The notes: a model not told the origin generated them from the letters alone. Shown: positions 8,940 through 19,147, numbered from the stretch's first letter. The stretch: DNA of 64,000 nt from Candidatus Electrothrix aestuarii (GCA_032595685.2 CP159373.1:2228501-2292500), one strand, 5' to 3'. Made by a program: numbers and translations.

Positions 8940-11405
8940 TCAGCTTTTCTTTTTTCTTGCCTTGGTCTGTCTTGGCGGAAACTCAAAGGTAATTTTTCCC
9001 TTGGAATCCATGCAGAGGTAAGCATCAAAGGGACGTTTTCTTTTGGAGATAAAACCTTTGATCAGCTCTGTTTTGCCCTTGGTCAATAATTGGGCAATAT
9101 TTTCTCGGGTGATGGTGCATTCCAGGATGATTTTTCCTATTCGCAGACCTTTTTTTCTATCCCCTTCCAGAGCGGATTCAGACATATAGGCCATCGGCGT
9201 TTCAAAAACCTTGGTCTGGTCAATGGGAGATATACCGATGGGGTCTTGTTTTTTAATGGCTTCCAGGTCCAGATCATCTGTGGAGTCGGCGAACTGAAAA
9301 GAAACCTTGGAGTTTTTGAGTACGATAGAGGCCGTAAAGGGTTTCCCTTTTTTGGAGCGAAAATTTGTGTATGGGCCGACGGTTTCGCCACGAATCAGTT
9401 GAACAATCTCCTCATGCTCCATGATTCTGCCACCAAGAATTTTACGGATCATCACTTTTCCGTCTTCTGATTGATAGGCTGTGGCGTTTTCAAAGAATTT
9501 CATACCTTCAACAGGGGAGAAAGGAGCCTCTTGAAGAGTCGCTTCCTCACCGGTTTTGACCTGTTCGACAATTTTTGCTGTCTGCTCCCTGATTTCCCGC
9601 ATGAACTGCTCACGAGTCATCTTGCCGCGCAGGATTTGGTTGAGCTTATACTCCCATTCCCCAGTCAGCTCCGGTGAGGCGAGTACATCAATGTCCCGTG
9701 CCTCTAAAAGGGCGACCAGCTCAAAGGCCTTACCTGTGGGCACCAGTTCCTTCTGCTCCCGGACAACATATTTTTCATTGAGCAGTTTTTCGATGATTGC
9801 GGCCCGGGTGGCTGGAGTGCCCAGTCCTCGCTCTTTCATGGCCTCTGCCAGTTCCTCGTCATCTACCAGTTTACCGGAATGCTCCATCGCAGAAAGCAGG
9901 GTGGCTTCAGAAAAACGGGCTGCCGGTTTGGTCACAAGTTTTTTCTGCTCTATTTCCTTGCAGAGTACAGACTTACCTTCTGGTAGGGCCACAAGGGTCT
10001 CTGCATCTCCGCCCCCGGCCTTGGCGCCATAAACGGCTTTCCAGCCAGGTTCTACCAGGATTTTTCCCTCGGTAAGAAAAGTTTCCTGTTCCACAATGGA
10101 AAGGCGGCGGGTGTTATGAAAAACAGCCGCAGGAAAGAGGATAGCCAGGAAACGTTGCACGATCATTTGGTAGATCTTTAATTCCGGTTCACTGAGCGTT
10201 TTGGGAAGGCCAGCTGTGGGAATGATTGCAAAGTGATCGCTGATTTTTTTGTTATTAAACAGGCGCTTGTTTTTGAGATTTTTTTTCAGATAATCCTTTG
10301 CAAGGGCCTCGGAGGCAAAAGCATTGTACTGCCAGCCTTGTTGGCGTTCCAGGACGGCATGAACGGACTGTGCATAATCTTCAGGCAGGCAACGGCTGTC
10401 TGTTCTGGGGTAGGTGACCAGCTTATGGCGCTCGTACAGGGCCTGCGCAAGTGCCAAAGTGTTCTTGGCTGAAAAACCAAACCTGGAGTTGGCCTCACGC
10501 TGTAGAGAGGTCAAATCATAGAGTTGGGGAGGTGCTTGCTGAGAGTTCTTATGGCTTTCCTCAACCTGGGCTGGTTTACCGAGACATTTTTGGGCAATTT
10601 CTGCTGCCTGCTCTTCTTTCCAGATGCGTTTCTTATTAGCATGAGGATTTTCTGGATCTTTTTTGAAGGCAGTGTCTATCCAAGTGCCCTGGTAGGTTGC
10701 ATTTTCACAGTGAAACTGGGCATGCAACTCCCAATAATCTTTCGGGATAAAGGCGCGTCGTTCTTCTTCCCGCTTCACCAGCAAGGAGAGAGTAGGGGTT
10801 TGAACTCGTCCACAGGGTGTTTTGCGGAAACCACCGTGTCGGGAATTATAGCAGGTCAGGGCTCGGGTTGCATTGATGCCGATAAGCCAGTCCGCCTCGG
10901 AACGACAAAGGGCTGCGTCTTCCAGAGAAAGCATTTCTTCGTTTTCTCGAAGGTTCTGTAATCCCTCGCGGATGGCATCCAGGGTCATGGACTGGAGCCA
11001 AAGCCTGCGGATGGATTTTCCGGCAACAGATCGGGTATAGGCGTGCTTGAGTATGTATTTGAAGATGAGTTCACCTTCCCGGCCAGCATCACAGCCGTTA
11101 ACAATCACATGTACGTCTTTGCGCCGAATCAACTTGCTCAGTGCGTTATACTGAGTCTTTGTGTTAGGCAGGACAGACAGGGGAAACTCTTCCGGCAGAA
11201 TAGGGAGGTTCTCTAGGGTCCATTTCTGGAATTTAGGGTCAACCTCCTCAGGAAAACCAATAGAGACAAGATGGCCCACGGCATAGGAGACGATATATTC
11301 TCCCCCTTCGAAATGGGTTTTCGTTTTTTCGAATTTTCCTGGCAGGGCCTTGACAATGTCAGCTGCCACGCTAGGCTTTTCTGCAATGATGAGTGTTTTT
11401 CCCAT
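8940..11405 (-). CDS. topB: DNA topoisomerase III-type (type IA)
   Basis: Type IA topoisomerase that passes single strands through a transient 5'-phosphotyrosyl break. The TOPRIM domain has Glu9 (LIIAEKPSVA) and the CDAGREGELIF motif (Asp106 onward). The catalytic tyrosine is Tyr332 in VTYPRTDSRCLP. Other conserved stretches are GRVQTPTLSLLV and ERGLGTPATRAAIIEKL. At the C-terminus, instead of cysteine zinc fingers, there are repeated glycine-rich Topo-C segments (MIRKILGGRIMEHEEI, GLRIGKIILECTITRENI). A Lys/Arg tail ends the protein. At 821 residues it is longer than E. coli TopB, as in other delta-type bacteria. Confidence 0.92.
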   Translation of the reverse strand: MGKTLIIAEKPSVAADIVKALPGKFEKTKTHFEGGEYIVSYAVGHLVSIGFPEEVDPKFQKWTLENLPILPEEFPLSVLPNTKTQYNALSKLIRRKDVHVIVNGCDAGREGELIFKYILKHAYTRSVAGKSIRRLWLQSMTLDAIREGLQNLRENEEMLSLEDAALCRSEADWLIGINATRALTCYNSRHGGFRKTPCGRVQTPTLSLLVKREEERRAFIPKDYWELHAQFHCENATYQGTWIDTAFKKDPENPHANKKRIWKEEQAAEIAQKCLGKPAQVEESHKNSQQAPPQLYDLTSLQREANSRFGFSAKNTLALAQALYERHKLVTYPRTDSRCLPEDYAQSVHAVLERQQGWQYNAFASEALAKDYLKKNLKNKRLFNNKKISDHFAIIPTAGLPKTLSEPELKIYQMIVQRFLAILFPAAVFHNTRRLSIVEQETFLTEGKILVEPGWKAVYGAKAGGGDAETLVALPEGKSVLCKEIEQKKLVTKPAARFSEATLLSAMEHSGKLVDDEELAEAMKERGLGTPATRAAIIEKLLNEKYVVREQKELVPTGKAFELVALLEARDIDVLASPELTGEWEYKLNQILRGKMTREQFMREIREQTAKIVEQVKTGEEATLQEAPFSPVEGMKFFENATAYQSEDGKVMIRKILGGRIMEHEEIVQLIRGETVGPYTNFRSKKGKPFTASIVLKNSKVSFQFADSTDDLDLEAIKKQDPIGISPIDQTKVFETPMAYMSESALEGDRKKGLRIGKIILECTITRENIAQLLTKGKTELIKGFISKRKRPFDAYLCMDSKGKITFEFPPRQTKARKKKS

Positions 11406-11471
11406 GTTTAATATTTGAGCAAGTCTGTTACAAGAGCCTTTTGTTAAATGATTACTGGGCGTTTTTTAAGT

Positions 11472-12002
11472 TTATAGTATTTGCCAACCAAACCAAGCTA
11501 TCATCAGGCCGGAAATGATCAGATTTGCGATAACTCCTCCCATAAAACCAAGAAAAGAGCCAAAACCGGAATGCAAGGCCTGTTTGATCTGTTCGCCCAT
11601 GATCAGCTCCCCGATGATAGCCCCAATAAGTGGGCCGACTATAATGCCGATGGGGCCTAGGACAAAGACCAGCAAAGAACCGAATACCGCACCCCAAGCT
11701 GCTGCTTTTGAGCCACCGAACATTTTCACCCCAAAGGCTGTGGCAAGAAATTCAATCAGGTAACTCAAAGTAACCAGTACTGTCTGACCAGCAAAGAACC
11801 AGACAGAAAGGCTGTCAAATCCGGTCATCATGCCGTAGATCAGAAAGCCGACAAAAATCAGTACGGTTCCCGGAAGAGCCGGAAAAACAGTACCTATCAG
11901 TCCTCCGATGATAAATGGGAGGCTGGCCAGGAAGCCCCAAACATGGGAGTTCGCCAGCGTGACGGTATAGAGTGAAGAAAACCAGTCGACTATTGCTTGC
12001 AC
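11472..12002 (-). CDS. DUF456-family membrane protein
   Basis: 176-residue integral membrane protein with four or five hydrophobic helices and glycine-rich loops. The pattern LPFIIGGLIGTVFPALPGTVLIFVGF, a following Phe-rich helix, and the GPIGIIVGPLIGAIIGEL segment match DUF456. Function is unknown; members are often called small-molecule or stress-related membrane proteins without proof. It is 66 bases downstream of topB with no terminator seen, so shared transcription is possible. Confidence 0.8.
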   Translation of the reverse strand: MQAIVDWFSSLYTVTLANSHVWGFLASLPFIIGGLIGTVFPALPGTVLIFVGFLIYGMMTGFDSLSVWFFAGQTVLVTLSYLIEFLATAFGVKMFGGSKAAAWGAVFGSLLVFVLGPIGIIVGPLIGAIIGELIMGEQIKQALHSGFGSFLGFMGGVIANLIISGLMIAWFGWQIL

Positions 12003-12092
12003 ATTTTTTCCCAGAGGACGAGAAAATGGACTGAAGAAAAAAGGTCTTTCATCTCTATTTTCTCTCCCAATGAAGCCGGGTAAACAACAAAG

Positions 12093-12141
12093 AGGCTCAG
12101 AATGTGCAACACATTACGTGATCTATGCACAGCCTGAGCCT
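12093..12141 (-). terminator. Terminator after the coiled-coil gene
   Basis: On the minus strand the stem AGGCTCAG / CTGAGCCT closes a long partly paired loop and is followed by CTTTGTTGTTT. It lies about 50 bases past the stop of the leftward coiled-coil gene, where a rho-independent terminator would be expected. The long loop lowers confidence. Confidence 0.55.
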
Positions 12142-12192
12142 TTCTCGCAAATCAAATGAGACCGACCAAAGCCGGTGAATAGAACATGAAGA

Positions 12193-13035
12193 TTATTCAG
12201 CCTGCTCTATTGCTTGTTCTTCCTGCTCTGGAGCTGGGCTTTCTTCTTGCGCGGCATCTTTAGAAAGATTCTCTACGATGTTACGCATTTGCTCTTCCAT
12301 ACCCAGCTGGGTATCTTCCTGTTCGGTAATTTTTCCGAGCAAAACCTTGGTATTGACCTCGCATGCATCCAAGTCGCTGTTTACCTCAGTAAGTGCCGCA
12401 TTGCGTTCTTCAACGACTTTCTCAAAACCAATCACCTGGGCACGGAGAGATTCAAGTTCGGTAGCTGCTTCTTCCTGTTGTTGCTGGAGCTGGACAAGCT
12501 GGGAACTTGCCTCCATCTGTATATTTTTCTGTTGTTGTTGGAGCTGGGCAATTTGGGACTCAGCTTCCTTGAGCTTTTTTTGCGCTTCCTTGAGGGTGGT
12601 CTGTGTCTTGTCACGCTCTGCAGCTATTTTCTGCATATCTTGTTGTGCAGAATCTGTCTGCTTCTGTTGGACTTTTGCTTGCTCTAAGGCCGATTCCAGC
12701 TCGCTAATTTTCTTCTGAAGACCTTCCTTTTCCATTTTCAGAGTTGTGGTCTTTGCCTGCTCATGAGAAAAGGATTTTGCTAATTTATCGCTGTTTTCCT
12801 GGGCTTGTTTTAATCTTTTTTTCGTTTCTTTGAGGGCAACTTCGTTTTCCTGTTGGGCCTGACGTGCTTCGATAGCCTCTGCCTCTATGGCGGCCAGCTG
12901 CACTTCAGCAACTTCTTTGTCCATAGCAAGCTGTCTACTGGTACCGGTCTTGCTTTGTCCCCACCAGGACGTCAATAATAACAGTACGATCAGTGCTCCA
13001 ATGAGAGAATTTTTGTTTAACAGGTTGTTCGTCAT
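12193..13035 (-). CDS. Membrane-anchored coiled-coil protein
   Basis: 280 residues with a single N-terminal transmembrane helix (SLIGALIVLLLLTSWW), then about 200 residues of uninterrupted Glu/Gln/Lys/Ala-rich coiled coil, and a short acidic C-terminal tail (EESPAPEQEEQAIEQAE). No enzymatic domain is visible. The topology suggests a periplasmic rod. It sits 112 bases downstream of the TPR lipoprotein on the same strand and may be made with it, pointing to an envelope role. A good AAAGGAG site seven bases before the ATG supports the start. Confidence 0.75.
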   Translation of the reverse strand: MTNNLLNKNSLIGALIVLLLLTSWWGQSKTGTSRQLAMDKEVAEVQLAAIEAEAIEARQAQQENEVALKETKKRLKQAQENSDKLAKSFSHEQAKTTTLKMEKEGLQKKISELESALEQAKVQQKQTDSAQQDMQKIAAERDKTQTTLKEAQKKLKEAESQIAQLQQQQKNIQMEASSQLVQLQQQQEEAATELESLRAQVIGFEKVVEERNAALTEVNSDLDACEVNTKVLLGKITEQEDTQLGMEEQMRNIVENLSKDAAQEESPAPEQEEQAIEQAE

Positions 13036-13147
13036 GACATAACTCCTTTTCGTTATAAAAAACGTTATAAAAAAGTTGTTCCCTACATTTCCGCGTTATC
13101 TGTCCTAAGGAGTACTCTAAAGACAGTATACAACCACTCAAAAAGAA

Positions 13148-15100
13148 TCAATTCAATGTCGTGGGGTCAAGAGCGGCGAGTTCCTTATCAACACTACTAA
13201 GGTTCCGTTTTACTGTATTGTCCAACCCGGCGTAGGGATATTTCTGTAAAATATCTTCAAGAAGTGTTTTTGAAGTAAGAAGATGCTGCTTTTTTACCTT
13301 GGAATCTGTTGCATTTTTGGCACGGAGAAAGAATGTAGCTGCTTTTTTTCGTGCTTCCTCACCAGCTGCCTTTGATGCCTTTTCTACTTTTTTACGTGCC
13401 TTGGCTCCCCAAGAGGTATCTTGCAAGTCCGTGAACAGAGCAATTGCCTTATCGTATTCTGCTGCCAAAAAGGCTGCCTCTGCCTTGTCCCACTTTTCTT
13501 GTAATGCTGTATTGGCAGTCTGTCTAGGGGGAGGTGAAATTTTTTCTTTCTTTTCAGAGCGGACCTTCTCTTCCTTTGTTACAGTTTCTTCAGGTTGGCT
13601 GGCCTTTTCTGTGCTGGCAGCACCTGCTTGTCCCTGACTTTTTTGTGGGCTGTTTTCCCGGATTTCCGGTCTTGCTGTTTCTACGACAGCTGCTGGGGAA
13701 ACAGGGCGCTCGGTTTGCACAGGAACAGGTACCTCAACAAGAAGAGAATTCTTTTTTTTCTGAATAACATCTTGTTTATCCAAGGGAAGTATGTCGAGTG
13801 GCACCTTGTCAAGTAAGGCCAAGGCATCCTTGCGCTGGTCGTTCGCAACGAGTTGGTCAAAGTTCCGTAGGAGTCCCCGGAACCATTGCTCTGCTTCCCG
13901 TTCTGCCTTGCCAGCCAGATTTTCAGCGTTACTGCGAAGGGTGGAGCCGGGGTAGCTTTGAATAAAGGATTGGGCCTGCTGAACAACAGTGAATCCATCC
14001 TGCTCTGGGTTTGATGTTAATGAACTCAGAAGCAGTGCTGCGTAGGCATCGACTTTTTCTCTTTGGCTGTCAACGGATTGCAGGGCTGCCAGGTGTTGCT
14101 GGTCAAAAGGTGCGTTGAGCTGCTGGAGTTCTTCATACAGTATGCGGGCAGGGAGATAGTTTCTCAGTGCGAACTCAACCTCGGATATTTTTTTCAATAT
14201 TTTTATCTGAAGCGTTTTATTGCCTGTTTGACGTACGCTAGCGAGTAAATCACTGAGCATACTCCGAGCTTCCTGCTCTCTTCCTTGTTTTAGCAAGGAT
14301 TGGGCCTGTTGATACCTTTCTTCATAGTTTTGAGGAGGTTCAGCTGGCGGGAGCAGATTTACGTTTGTGCTATTTGGGACCTGCTCGTACGTTGTGTTGC
14401 TTTGTGGGGACTGACTAAAATCAGGCTGGGCTGCTTGCGAAGGAACGGAGCCTGGAAAAGTCATCGGAGAAGAAAAAATATTGGGCGTTACTATCTGCCG
14501 GGGGGGGCGAGATAATTGTTTGAATAAGTTCGGACACTCTCCCTCAAGATAGGCAAAATCTCTGTTTTGCAGATGTTGTAGAAGGACCACGAATTTTTCA
14601 CGAGAATCTGCCTGGGGACGATCATTAAAGAGCTGGATTTGCAATTCAGTGTAGGCATCATGCAAAGCAGACACTTTACTCTGGCAGGACAAGAGTTTTC
14701 TGGCCTGTTCAGGCGTGCGATATTGAAATTTTGCTTGTTCCAGTTCTTGCCAGGATTTTACCTGTTGGCCATAGAAGGATACTCTCCCGCGTACTGTTGC
14801 CCGAATGGGTTGGAGCACTTGTCTGCTGTAGGCCAGTTGTTCTGCTGGTGACAAATCCTGGTGTTCAATTTGGCGGGACGTATAAGGAGATGTTGGCTGC
14901 GAAGGCACTTGACCAGTATATACGTTTCTCTGTTGCAGAGGTGGTGGAGAGCTTTGAGGCGGGGGAGGCGCTGTCGGCCTTTCCCTATATGGTCGGACTA
15001 TCTGTCTGCTGGCTGTGCATCCAGAAAGAATGAATGCTGATGCTACTCCAAATAGCAGCAGTTTGAGATGAGTACTCAATGAGATAGGCGAGATATGCAT
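13148..15100 (-). CDS. TPR-like outer-envelope lipoprotein
   Basis: 650 residues beginning with a type II signal peptide (LLLFGVASAFILSGCTAS; lipobox LSGC, with Cys28 expected to be acylated). A Pro/Gln-rich linker follows. Two helical-repeat regions come next (about residues 255-440 and 530-640) with TPR-like spacing such as KWDKAEAAFLAAEYDKAIAL, separated by a Lys/Glu/Pro-rich linker. No catalytic motif is seen. It resembles envelope scaffolding or secretion-associated TPR lipoproteins and neighbours a coiled-coil protein and two murein enzymes. Function unknown. Confidence 0.75.
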   Translation of the reverse strand: MHISPISLSTHLKLLLFGVASAFILSGCTASRQIVRPYRERPTAPPPPQSSPPPLQQRNVYTGQVPSQPTSPYTSRQIEHQDLSPAEQLAYSRQVLQPIRATVRGRVSFYGQQVKSWQELEQAKFQYRTPEQARKLLSCQSKVSALHDAYTELQIQLFNDRPQADSREKFVVLLQHLQNRDFAYLEGECPNLFKQLSRPPRQIVTPNIFSSPMTFPGSVPSQAAQPDFSQSPQSNTTYEQVPNSTNVNLLPPAEPPQNYEERYQQAQSLLKQGREQEARSMLSDLLASVRQTGNKTLQIKILKKISEVEFALRNYLPARILYEELQQLNAPFDQQHLAALQSVDSQREKVDAYAALLLSSLTSNPEQDGFTVVQQAQSFIQSYPGSTLRSNAENLAGKAEREAEQWFRGLLRNFDQLVANDQRKDALALLDKVPLDILPLDKQDVIQKKKNSLLVEVPVPVQTERPVSPAAVVETARPEIRENSPQKSQGQAGAASTEKASQPEETVTKEEKVRSEKKEKISPPPRQTANTALQEKWDKAEAAFLAAEYDKAIALFTDLQDTSWGAKARKKVEKASKAAGEEARKKAATFFLRAKNATDSKVKKQHLLTSKTLLEDILQKYPYAGLDNTVKRNLSSVDKELAALDPTTLN

Positions 15101-15402
15101 TTTCTTTTTGTCGAATAAGGTTAAGCCGTTGGAGCTTAAGTGATTTTTTTAGTTCGATCCTGTTATCCGCTGCTATCGGCATTTTTTGCCAAAATGCGGG
15201 AGAAAAGGCAGGGCGGTTATTGCTGAATCCTGATGCTGAAGGCTGCTACCACGTGAGAAAGCTATCAGAAAACGGGAGTCTGTACAATTCCTTTTTTTAT
15301 TCGGTATGGAAAAAACGTACTCCTCCCTGTTCTGTTGCGTTTTTTAAAGGTGTTTCTGAGGTGCTGTGAGGACAAGGCATAATAAACAGTAAACACATAA
15401 GA
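15101..15402. other. Non-coding spacer between PBP and lipoprotein genes
   Basis: About 300 bases without a gene. It must carry the promoter of the leftward lipoprotein gene. A short hairpin GCATTTT-TTGCC-AAAATGC lies near 15179-15197. No riboswitch or sRNA pattern was recognised. Confidence 0.4.
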
Positions 15403-15436
15403 GTCAGAGGGGCTGAGAAGACCACCGCCCCCTGAC
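15403..15436 (-). terminator. Hairpin directly after the PBP stop codon
   Basis: GTCAG-AGGGGC and GCCCC-CTGAC pair around a 13-base loop, immediately downstream of the stop of the leftward PBP gene. There is no clean U-run after it on the minus strand, so it may be an attenuating or protecting hairpin rather than a full terminator. Confidence 0.5.
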
Positions 15437-15437
15437 G

Positions 15438-18400
15438 TTAGGGTTGTTGGTTGAGCCAGAAGGGAATGAAACGCCGTTCCAGAGTAAATCCATTGTTTCT
15501 GTCTATGATTCCGTGTCCTAAGGCAACAGGGCTATTGGGGGTGATGGTTGTCCGTTCCCCTGCGCTTCTTCCGCTTCTGATTCCTCCGTTATTATGCTGT
15601 ACCGGGAAGAAATATTGACCTGTGTCAGGATATTTTAAAGAGATACCGTCGAAAGCGAGATCAACCGGATCCAGTCGGTCTGCGACCCCTTCGAGAGAGT
15701 ACAAGGCTCCGGCTATAGAGCTCCAGGTGGGGAGGGCGCCCTGTGAACCGCTGATGCGGGTGGAATCTTTTTTCATAGGGTCGTTGTCATCAAAGCCAAC
15801 ATATACGCCGACAGTGTAGCCTGATTCAAGGAGAAGGTTTCCTCCCCCCTGCTCCGTTTTGGTGGGAACATATCCAAGAAAAGCTGCATTACGAAAATCG
15901 TTCGCTGTACCGGTTTTTCCCATGAGTGGGAGTGCAAGGTTCAGTTGCTGCAATTTGGTATTGCGTTCGTCATCTTGGCTTTCTAAGCGGACGTTTTTCT
16001 TCGCATAGCGTCCTGTACCGTACCGGACGACATTTTCGAGAATGCTGCTCACTTCATTGCTGGTTTTCCGGTCAATGACAGGGGTTGCCGCTGTTTCTCT
16101 CGCGTAAATTATCTCGCCATCTGCACCGACAATCTGTTCGATAATTGCTAAGCCTTCTTCCTCATGAAGAGCATCTTGATTTATTTCTTTATCATGGGCA
16201 GGGAGATGAACAGAGTAGTTTTTTCCAGAGACCAAGGTTTCATACATGCGGACTGCTTCCAAGAGCGATATCACATTGGACCCGAGAGGGAAGGAAAGGA
16301 CCGGATCAAGCTGGCTGGATACGCCACATTCGTGAGCAAGTCGTATCAGGTATTGCAGGCCGAGCATAACCCTGTAATCAGGAATTGCCGTAAGAACCTG
16401 CATGGAATAGTTATTCTGCGTTGCTAAGGTGGCCTGCTCCACGTGCATCTGTTGTTCAACCATTTGAAGGCCTGTTGAACTCACTTTACCTTCCAGCAGG
16501 ATATTATTCCATAAGGAATTTTTTTCAGAAGAAAACAGCCTTGCTAGGCGTTGGCGAAGGGTAAATTCACTGACCGGTCGCCATTCTTTCGGCAGCTTGC
16601 TTTTCATGGTGTAGATGAGACGTCCTTGCCCATTTTCCACAAGTGAGCCTGCTGGGCGTTCTCCTTCAAGCTCCTCCGGTGTCTGCTGGTTAAAAAAAGC
16701 AAAGGGGTTGCCGAACCATGTAGGGAGTTGCTCAAGGTACTGACGATATTTTTGCAGGGCCTGGTTCACTGCTTTGAGCTCCAGGTAGCTGCCATGCAGC
16801 ATGGAAAGGCGAGTCCAATATTCAGAGCGTTGGCGGGCTTTGAGGTTTTTCTTTTTCAGGTCCTGATAGATTTCTCCTCGGAATTTTGCAAAATTAAGCC
16901 CATAGTGGATCCTCTGCCATTCGCGGTATTCTTGAGCTCGCCCGTCAAAAAGAAAGTCGGCCTCTAATTTTTGAATGGCCTGTTCATAGGATGCCCGCTC
17001 AAGACTTCCTGAGGTGACACGGATGCCAAAGGTATCGCGCATGCGGCTGCTGAAGTGCTGGTAACTCTCTTTTTCTTTAGTCCTGGGGGCCATATCCAGG
17101 AAGGTGGCTAACTCCTGGATTTGTGCCGGATTGAGTCGGTCGGTGAGATGATACAGCAACCAGACAGCAGCGACATTTTCCGATTTTACCCCTGCCCAGC
17201 TCATGGAGACATGATGAAAGGGGCTTTTATGATCTGGGCGAGGAAAGTAGGGCTCTCCCAGGAAAAGAAAAATGTTTCTTTGGTTATCAAGTTTATCCAG
17301 CGGGTTCCAGCCGAGTTGCAGGGCAGCGGCAAAGAGAAAGGGTTTCAATGTTGATCCCATAAGGCGCTTAGCAGTAACAGCACGATTGAAGAAGCGATTT
17401 TCCATACCACCTGCCATAGAACGAATCATGCCTTGTTGTATAACAAGGGCCGCTCCTTGTAATTCTGGATACCGTTCAAGAGCTAAAGTGGGGGTGCCGT
17501 CAAAAAAATCAACCTCTTGGACGCTGACATAAACGCGATCCTTAGGCTGCAGGCGGGCGAGCAGGTCTCCCAGGTCTTTTTTTCCTGGCTTAGCCCAACG
17601 CCCTTTCCGGTATTTGACAAGAGCAACCAGCATGCGCTCAAGTCCCTGGCGATCAATGAATCCCTCTGGCTGTTTCGGACCAAAGCTCACAGAAATAATA
17701 GGTTGCTCAGGATTGCTGGTGTCGATTTCCTTGATATTGCCGAAAAGGAATCCTTGTTTAACGATATCCTTATCGCCTTTTTTATCCTTGTATTCTTGCT
17801 GCACTTCTTCTCTGGTATAACCGCGCAGGCGGACATCAAGACGGGAGAGCTCCCGGCGAAGACCGTATAAGGTCTCCGTTTGTAAGGTGTGATCAACTGT
17901 GCTGATAATCCGGGCTCCAGAGGTGGAGATATTGTCAATTCCATGTTGAGCCAAGGCCTTGGTGATGACCTCGGATTCCAATCCCTCTTTGACGAGATCC
18001 ATGATGGTATTCAGGGCAAAGCGAGTTTTGCCACGATTGAAGATAATTTCTTCTTTAGCTGCCGTGTCGTATTCGTTCTGGCTGATCATACCAAGTTTGA
18101 GCATGTTTCCCAGTACGTACTCTGCCCGTTCTTCTGCCCGTAACCTAGCTTTGAGGGTAGCTACCTTGTCTTTTTTAATAAATGGATTGTAATAATTGGG
18201 TTGCTTTACCGAGCCAGCTATGAAAGCTGCTTCCAGCAGGGTGAGCTCGCTTGGTTCTTTGTCGAAATAGTATCGAGCTGCGACGCCCAACCCATGTCCG
18301 TTGCCGCTGACGTAAAATTGATTGCAGTAAAATTCCAGGATCTGTTCTTTTGAAAAGCGGTATTCCAGGCGGAGGGCAAAGAGCATTTCCTTGAGTTTCG

Positions 18401-18842
18401 CCTCATAGCTGCGCGACTCACGTTTAAAAAGGTTTTTTGCTGTTTGCTGGGTGATGGTGCTGCCGCCCTGGACAATACGACCTGCTTTAAGGTTTGCCAA
18501 CATAGCTCGGGCAATACCATAAAAATCAATGCCGTAATGATTGAAAAACTGGTCATCCTCGGCCGCAACAATGGCATTAATGAATTTTTCCGGGATTTGG
18601 TCATATTTGAGATATTGGCGGTGAATATCCTCAAACAAAACACCAAGCTTATCTTTGCCATCGCGATAATAGACAGGGCTTTCTCTCCCCAGAATGGAAG
18701 ATATGTTCTCAGGGGCCATTTCCGGGCAGGGAACCTCGGTCACCAGATAATATACCCAGCCTAAGGCGCCAGCAGTTGCTAGGAGGCCTAGAAAAGAAAA
18801 AAAGAAAAATATCTTAAGGATAAATCTGAAAAAACGGCGCAT
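15438..18842 (-). CDS. Very long class A penicillin-binding protein
   Basis: Bifunctional murein synthase of 1134 residues. An N-terminal membrane helix (residues 8-30) is followed by a GT51 glycosyltransferase domain with catalytic Glu95 in AAEDDQFFNHYGID and the motifs GGSTITQQTAKNLF and RLEYRFSKEQILEFYCNQ. The transpeptidase has nucleophile Ser497 (MGSTLKPF, SxxK), SEN at 554-556 and KTGT at 976-979. The spacing is unusual: SxN and KTG are about 420 residues apart, with roughly 240 mostly helical, charged residues (about 580-815) inserted where ordinary PBP1 enzymes have a short loop. All catalytic residues are present, so it should be active. It is divergent from the MltD-like lytic transglycosylase, which balances it functionally. 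Confidence 0.9.
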   Translation of the reverse strand: MRRFFRFILKIFFFFSFLGLLATAGALGWVYYLVTEVPCPEMAPENISSILGRESPVYYRDGKDKLGVLFEDIHRQYLKYDQIPEKFINAIVAAEDDQFFNHYGIDFYGIARAMLANLKAGRIVQGGSTITQQTAKNLFKRESRSYEAKLKEMLFALRLEYRFSKEQILEFYCNQFYVSGNGHGLGVAARYYFDKEPSELTLLEAAFIAGSVKQPNYYNPFIKKDKVATLKARLRAEERAEYVLGNMLKLGMISQNEYDTAAKEEIIFNRGKTRFALNTIMDLVKEGLESEVITKALAQHGIDNISTSGARIISTVDHTLQTETLYGLRRELSRLDVRLRGYTREEVQQEYKDKKGDKDIVKQGFLFGNIKEIDTSNPEQPIISVSFGPKQPEGFIDRQGLERMLVALVKYRKGRWAKPGKKDLGDLLARLQPKDRVYVSVQEVDFFDGTPTLALERYPELQGAALVIQQGMIRSMAGGMENRFFNRAVTAKRLMGSTLKPFLFAAALQLGWNPLDKLDNQRNIFLFLGEPYFPRPDHKSPFHHVSMSWAGVKSENVAAVWLLYHLTDRLNPAQIQELATFLDMAPRTKEKESYQHFSSRMRDTFGIRVTSGSLERASYEQAIQKLEADFLFDGRAQEYREWQRIHYGLNFAKFRGEIYQDLKKKNLKARQRSEYWTRLSMLHGSYLELKAVNQALQKYRQYLEQLPTWFGNPFAFFNQQTPEELEGERPAGSLVENGQGRLIYTMKSKLPKEWRPVSEFTLRQRLARLFSSEKNSLWNNILLEGKVSSTGLQMVEQQMHVEQATLATQNNYSMQVLTAIPDYRVMLGLQYLIRLAHECGVSSQLDPVLSFPLGSNVISLLEAVRMYETLVSGKNYSVHLPAHDKEINQDALHEEEGLAIIEQIVGADGEIIYARETAATPVIDRKTSNEVSSILENVVRYGTGRYAKKNVRLESQDDERNTKLQQLNLALPLMGKTGTANDFRNAAFLGYVPTKTEQGGGNLLLESGYTVGVYVGFDDNDPMKKDSTRISGSQGALPTWSSIAGALYSLEGVADRLDPVDLAFDGISLKYPDTGQYFFPVQHNNGGIRSGRSAGERTTITPNSPVALGHGIIDRNNGFTLERRFIPFWLNQQP

Positions 18843-19057
18843 GGATATTTAATAAAGGTGTTGGAAAGAATGAAAGGGACATGCCTTCCTGTATTTCTTG
18901 GGTGGAAAAAGCAAGGCGGAACAAGTCCTGTGGAGGACTGATTTATACCGCAAAGAAAATTTGAAACACAACGGGAAAGAGATGTTTTTTTCTTGCTGTA
19001 GGGAAAAGAGTAGATCCTGTCGTAACATAGTATATTTGTAAATCAAAATTGGAACAA

Positions 19058-19087
19058 TTGTCAACAATATGTTTTTCCTTGTAAAAT
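19058..19087 (+). promoter_or_regulatory. Candidate sigma-70 promoter for the MltD-like gene
   Basis: TTGTCA (19058-19063), an 18-base spacer and TAAAAT (19082-19087) form a reasonable -35/-10 pair about 130 bases upstream of the start codon. Assigned by eye only. Confidence 0.4.
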
Positions 19088-19147
19088 AATATTTGTCTAT
19101 GGTACCCTCTTGCATAGGGTATTTTTACGGTTTGGCGCTCGTTTATC

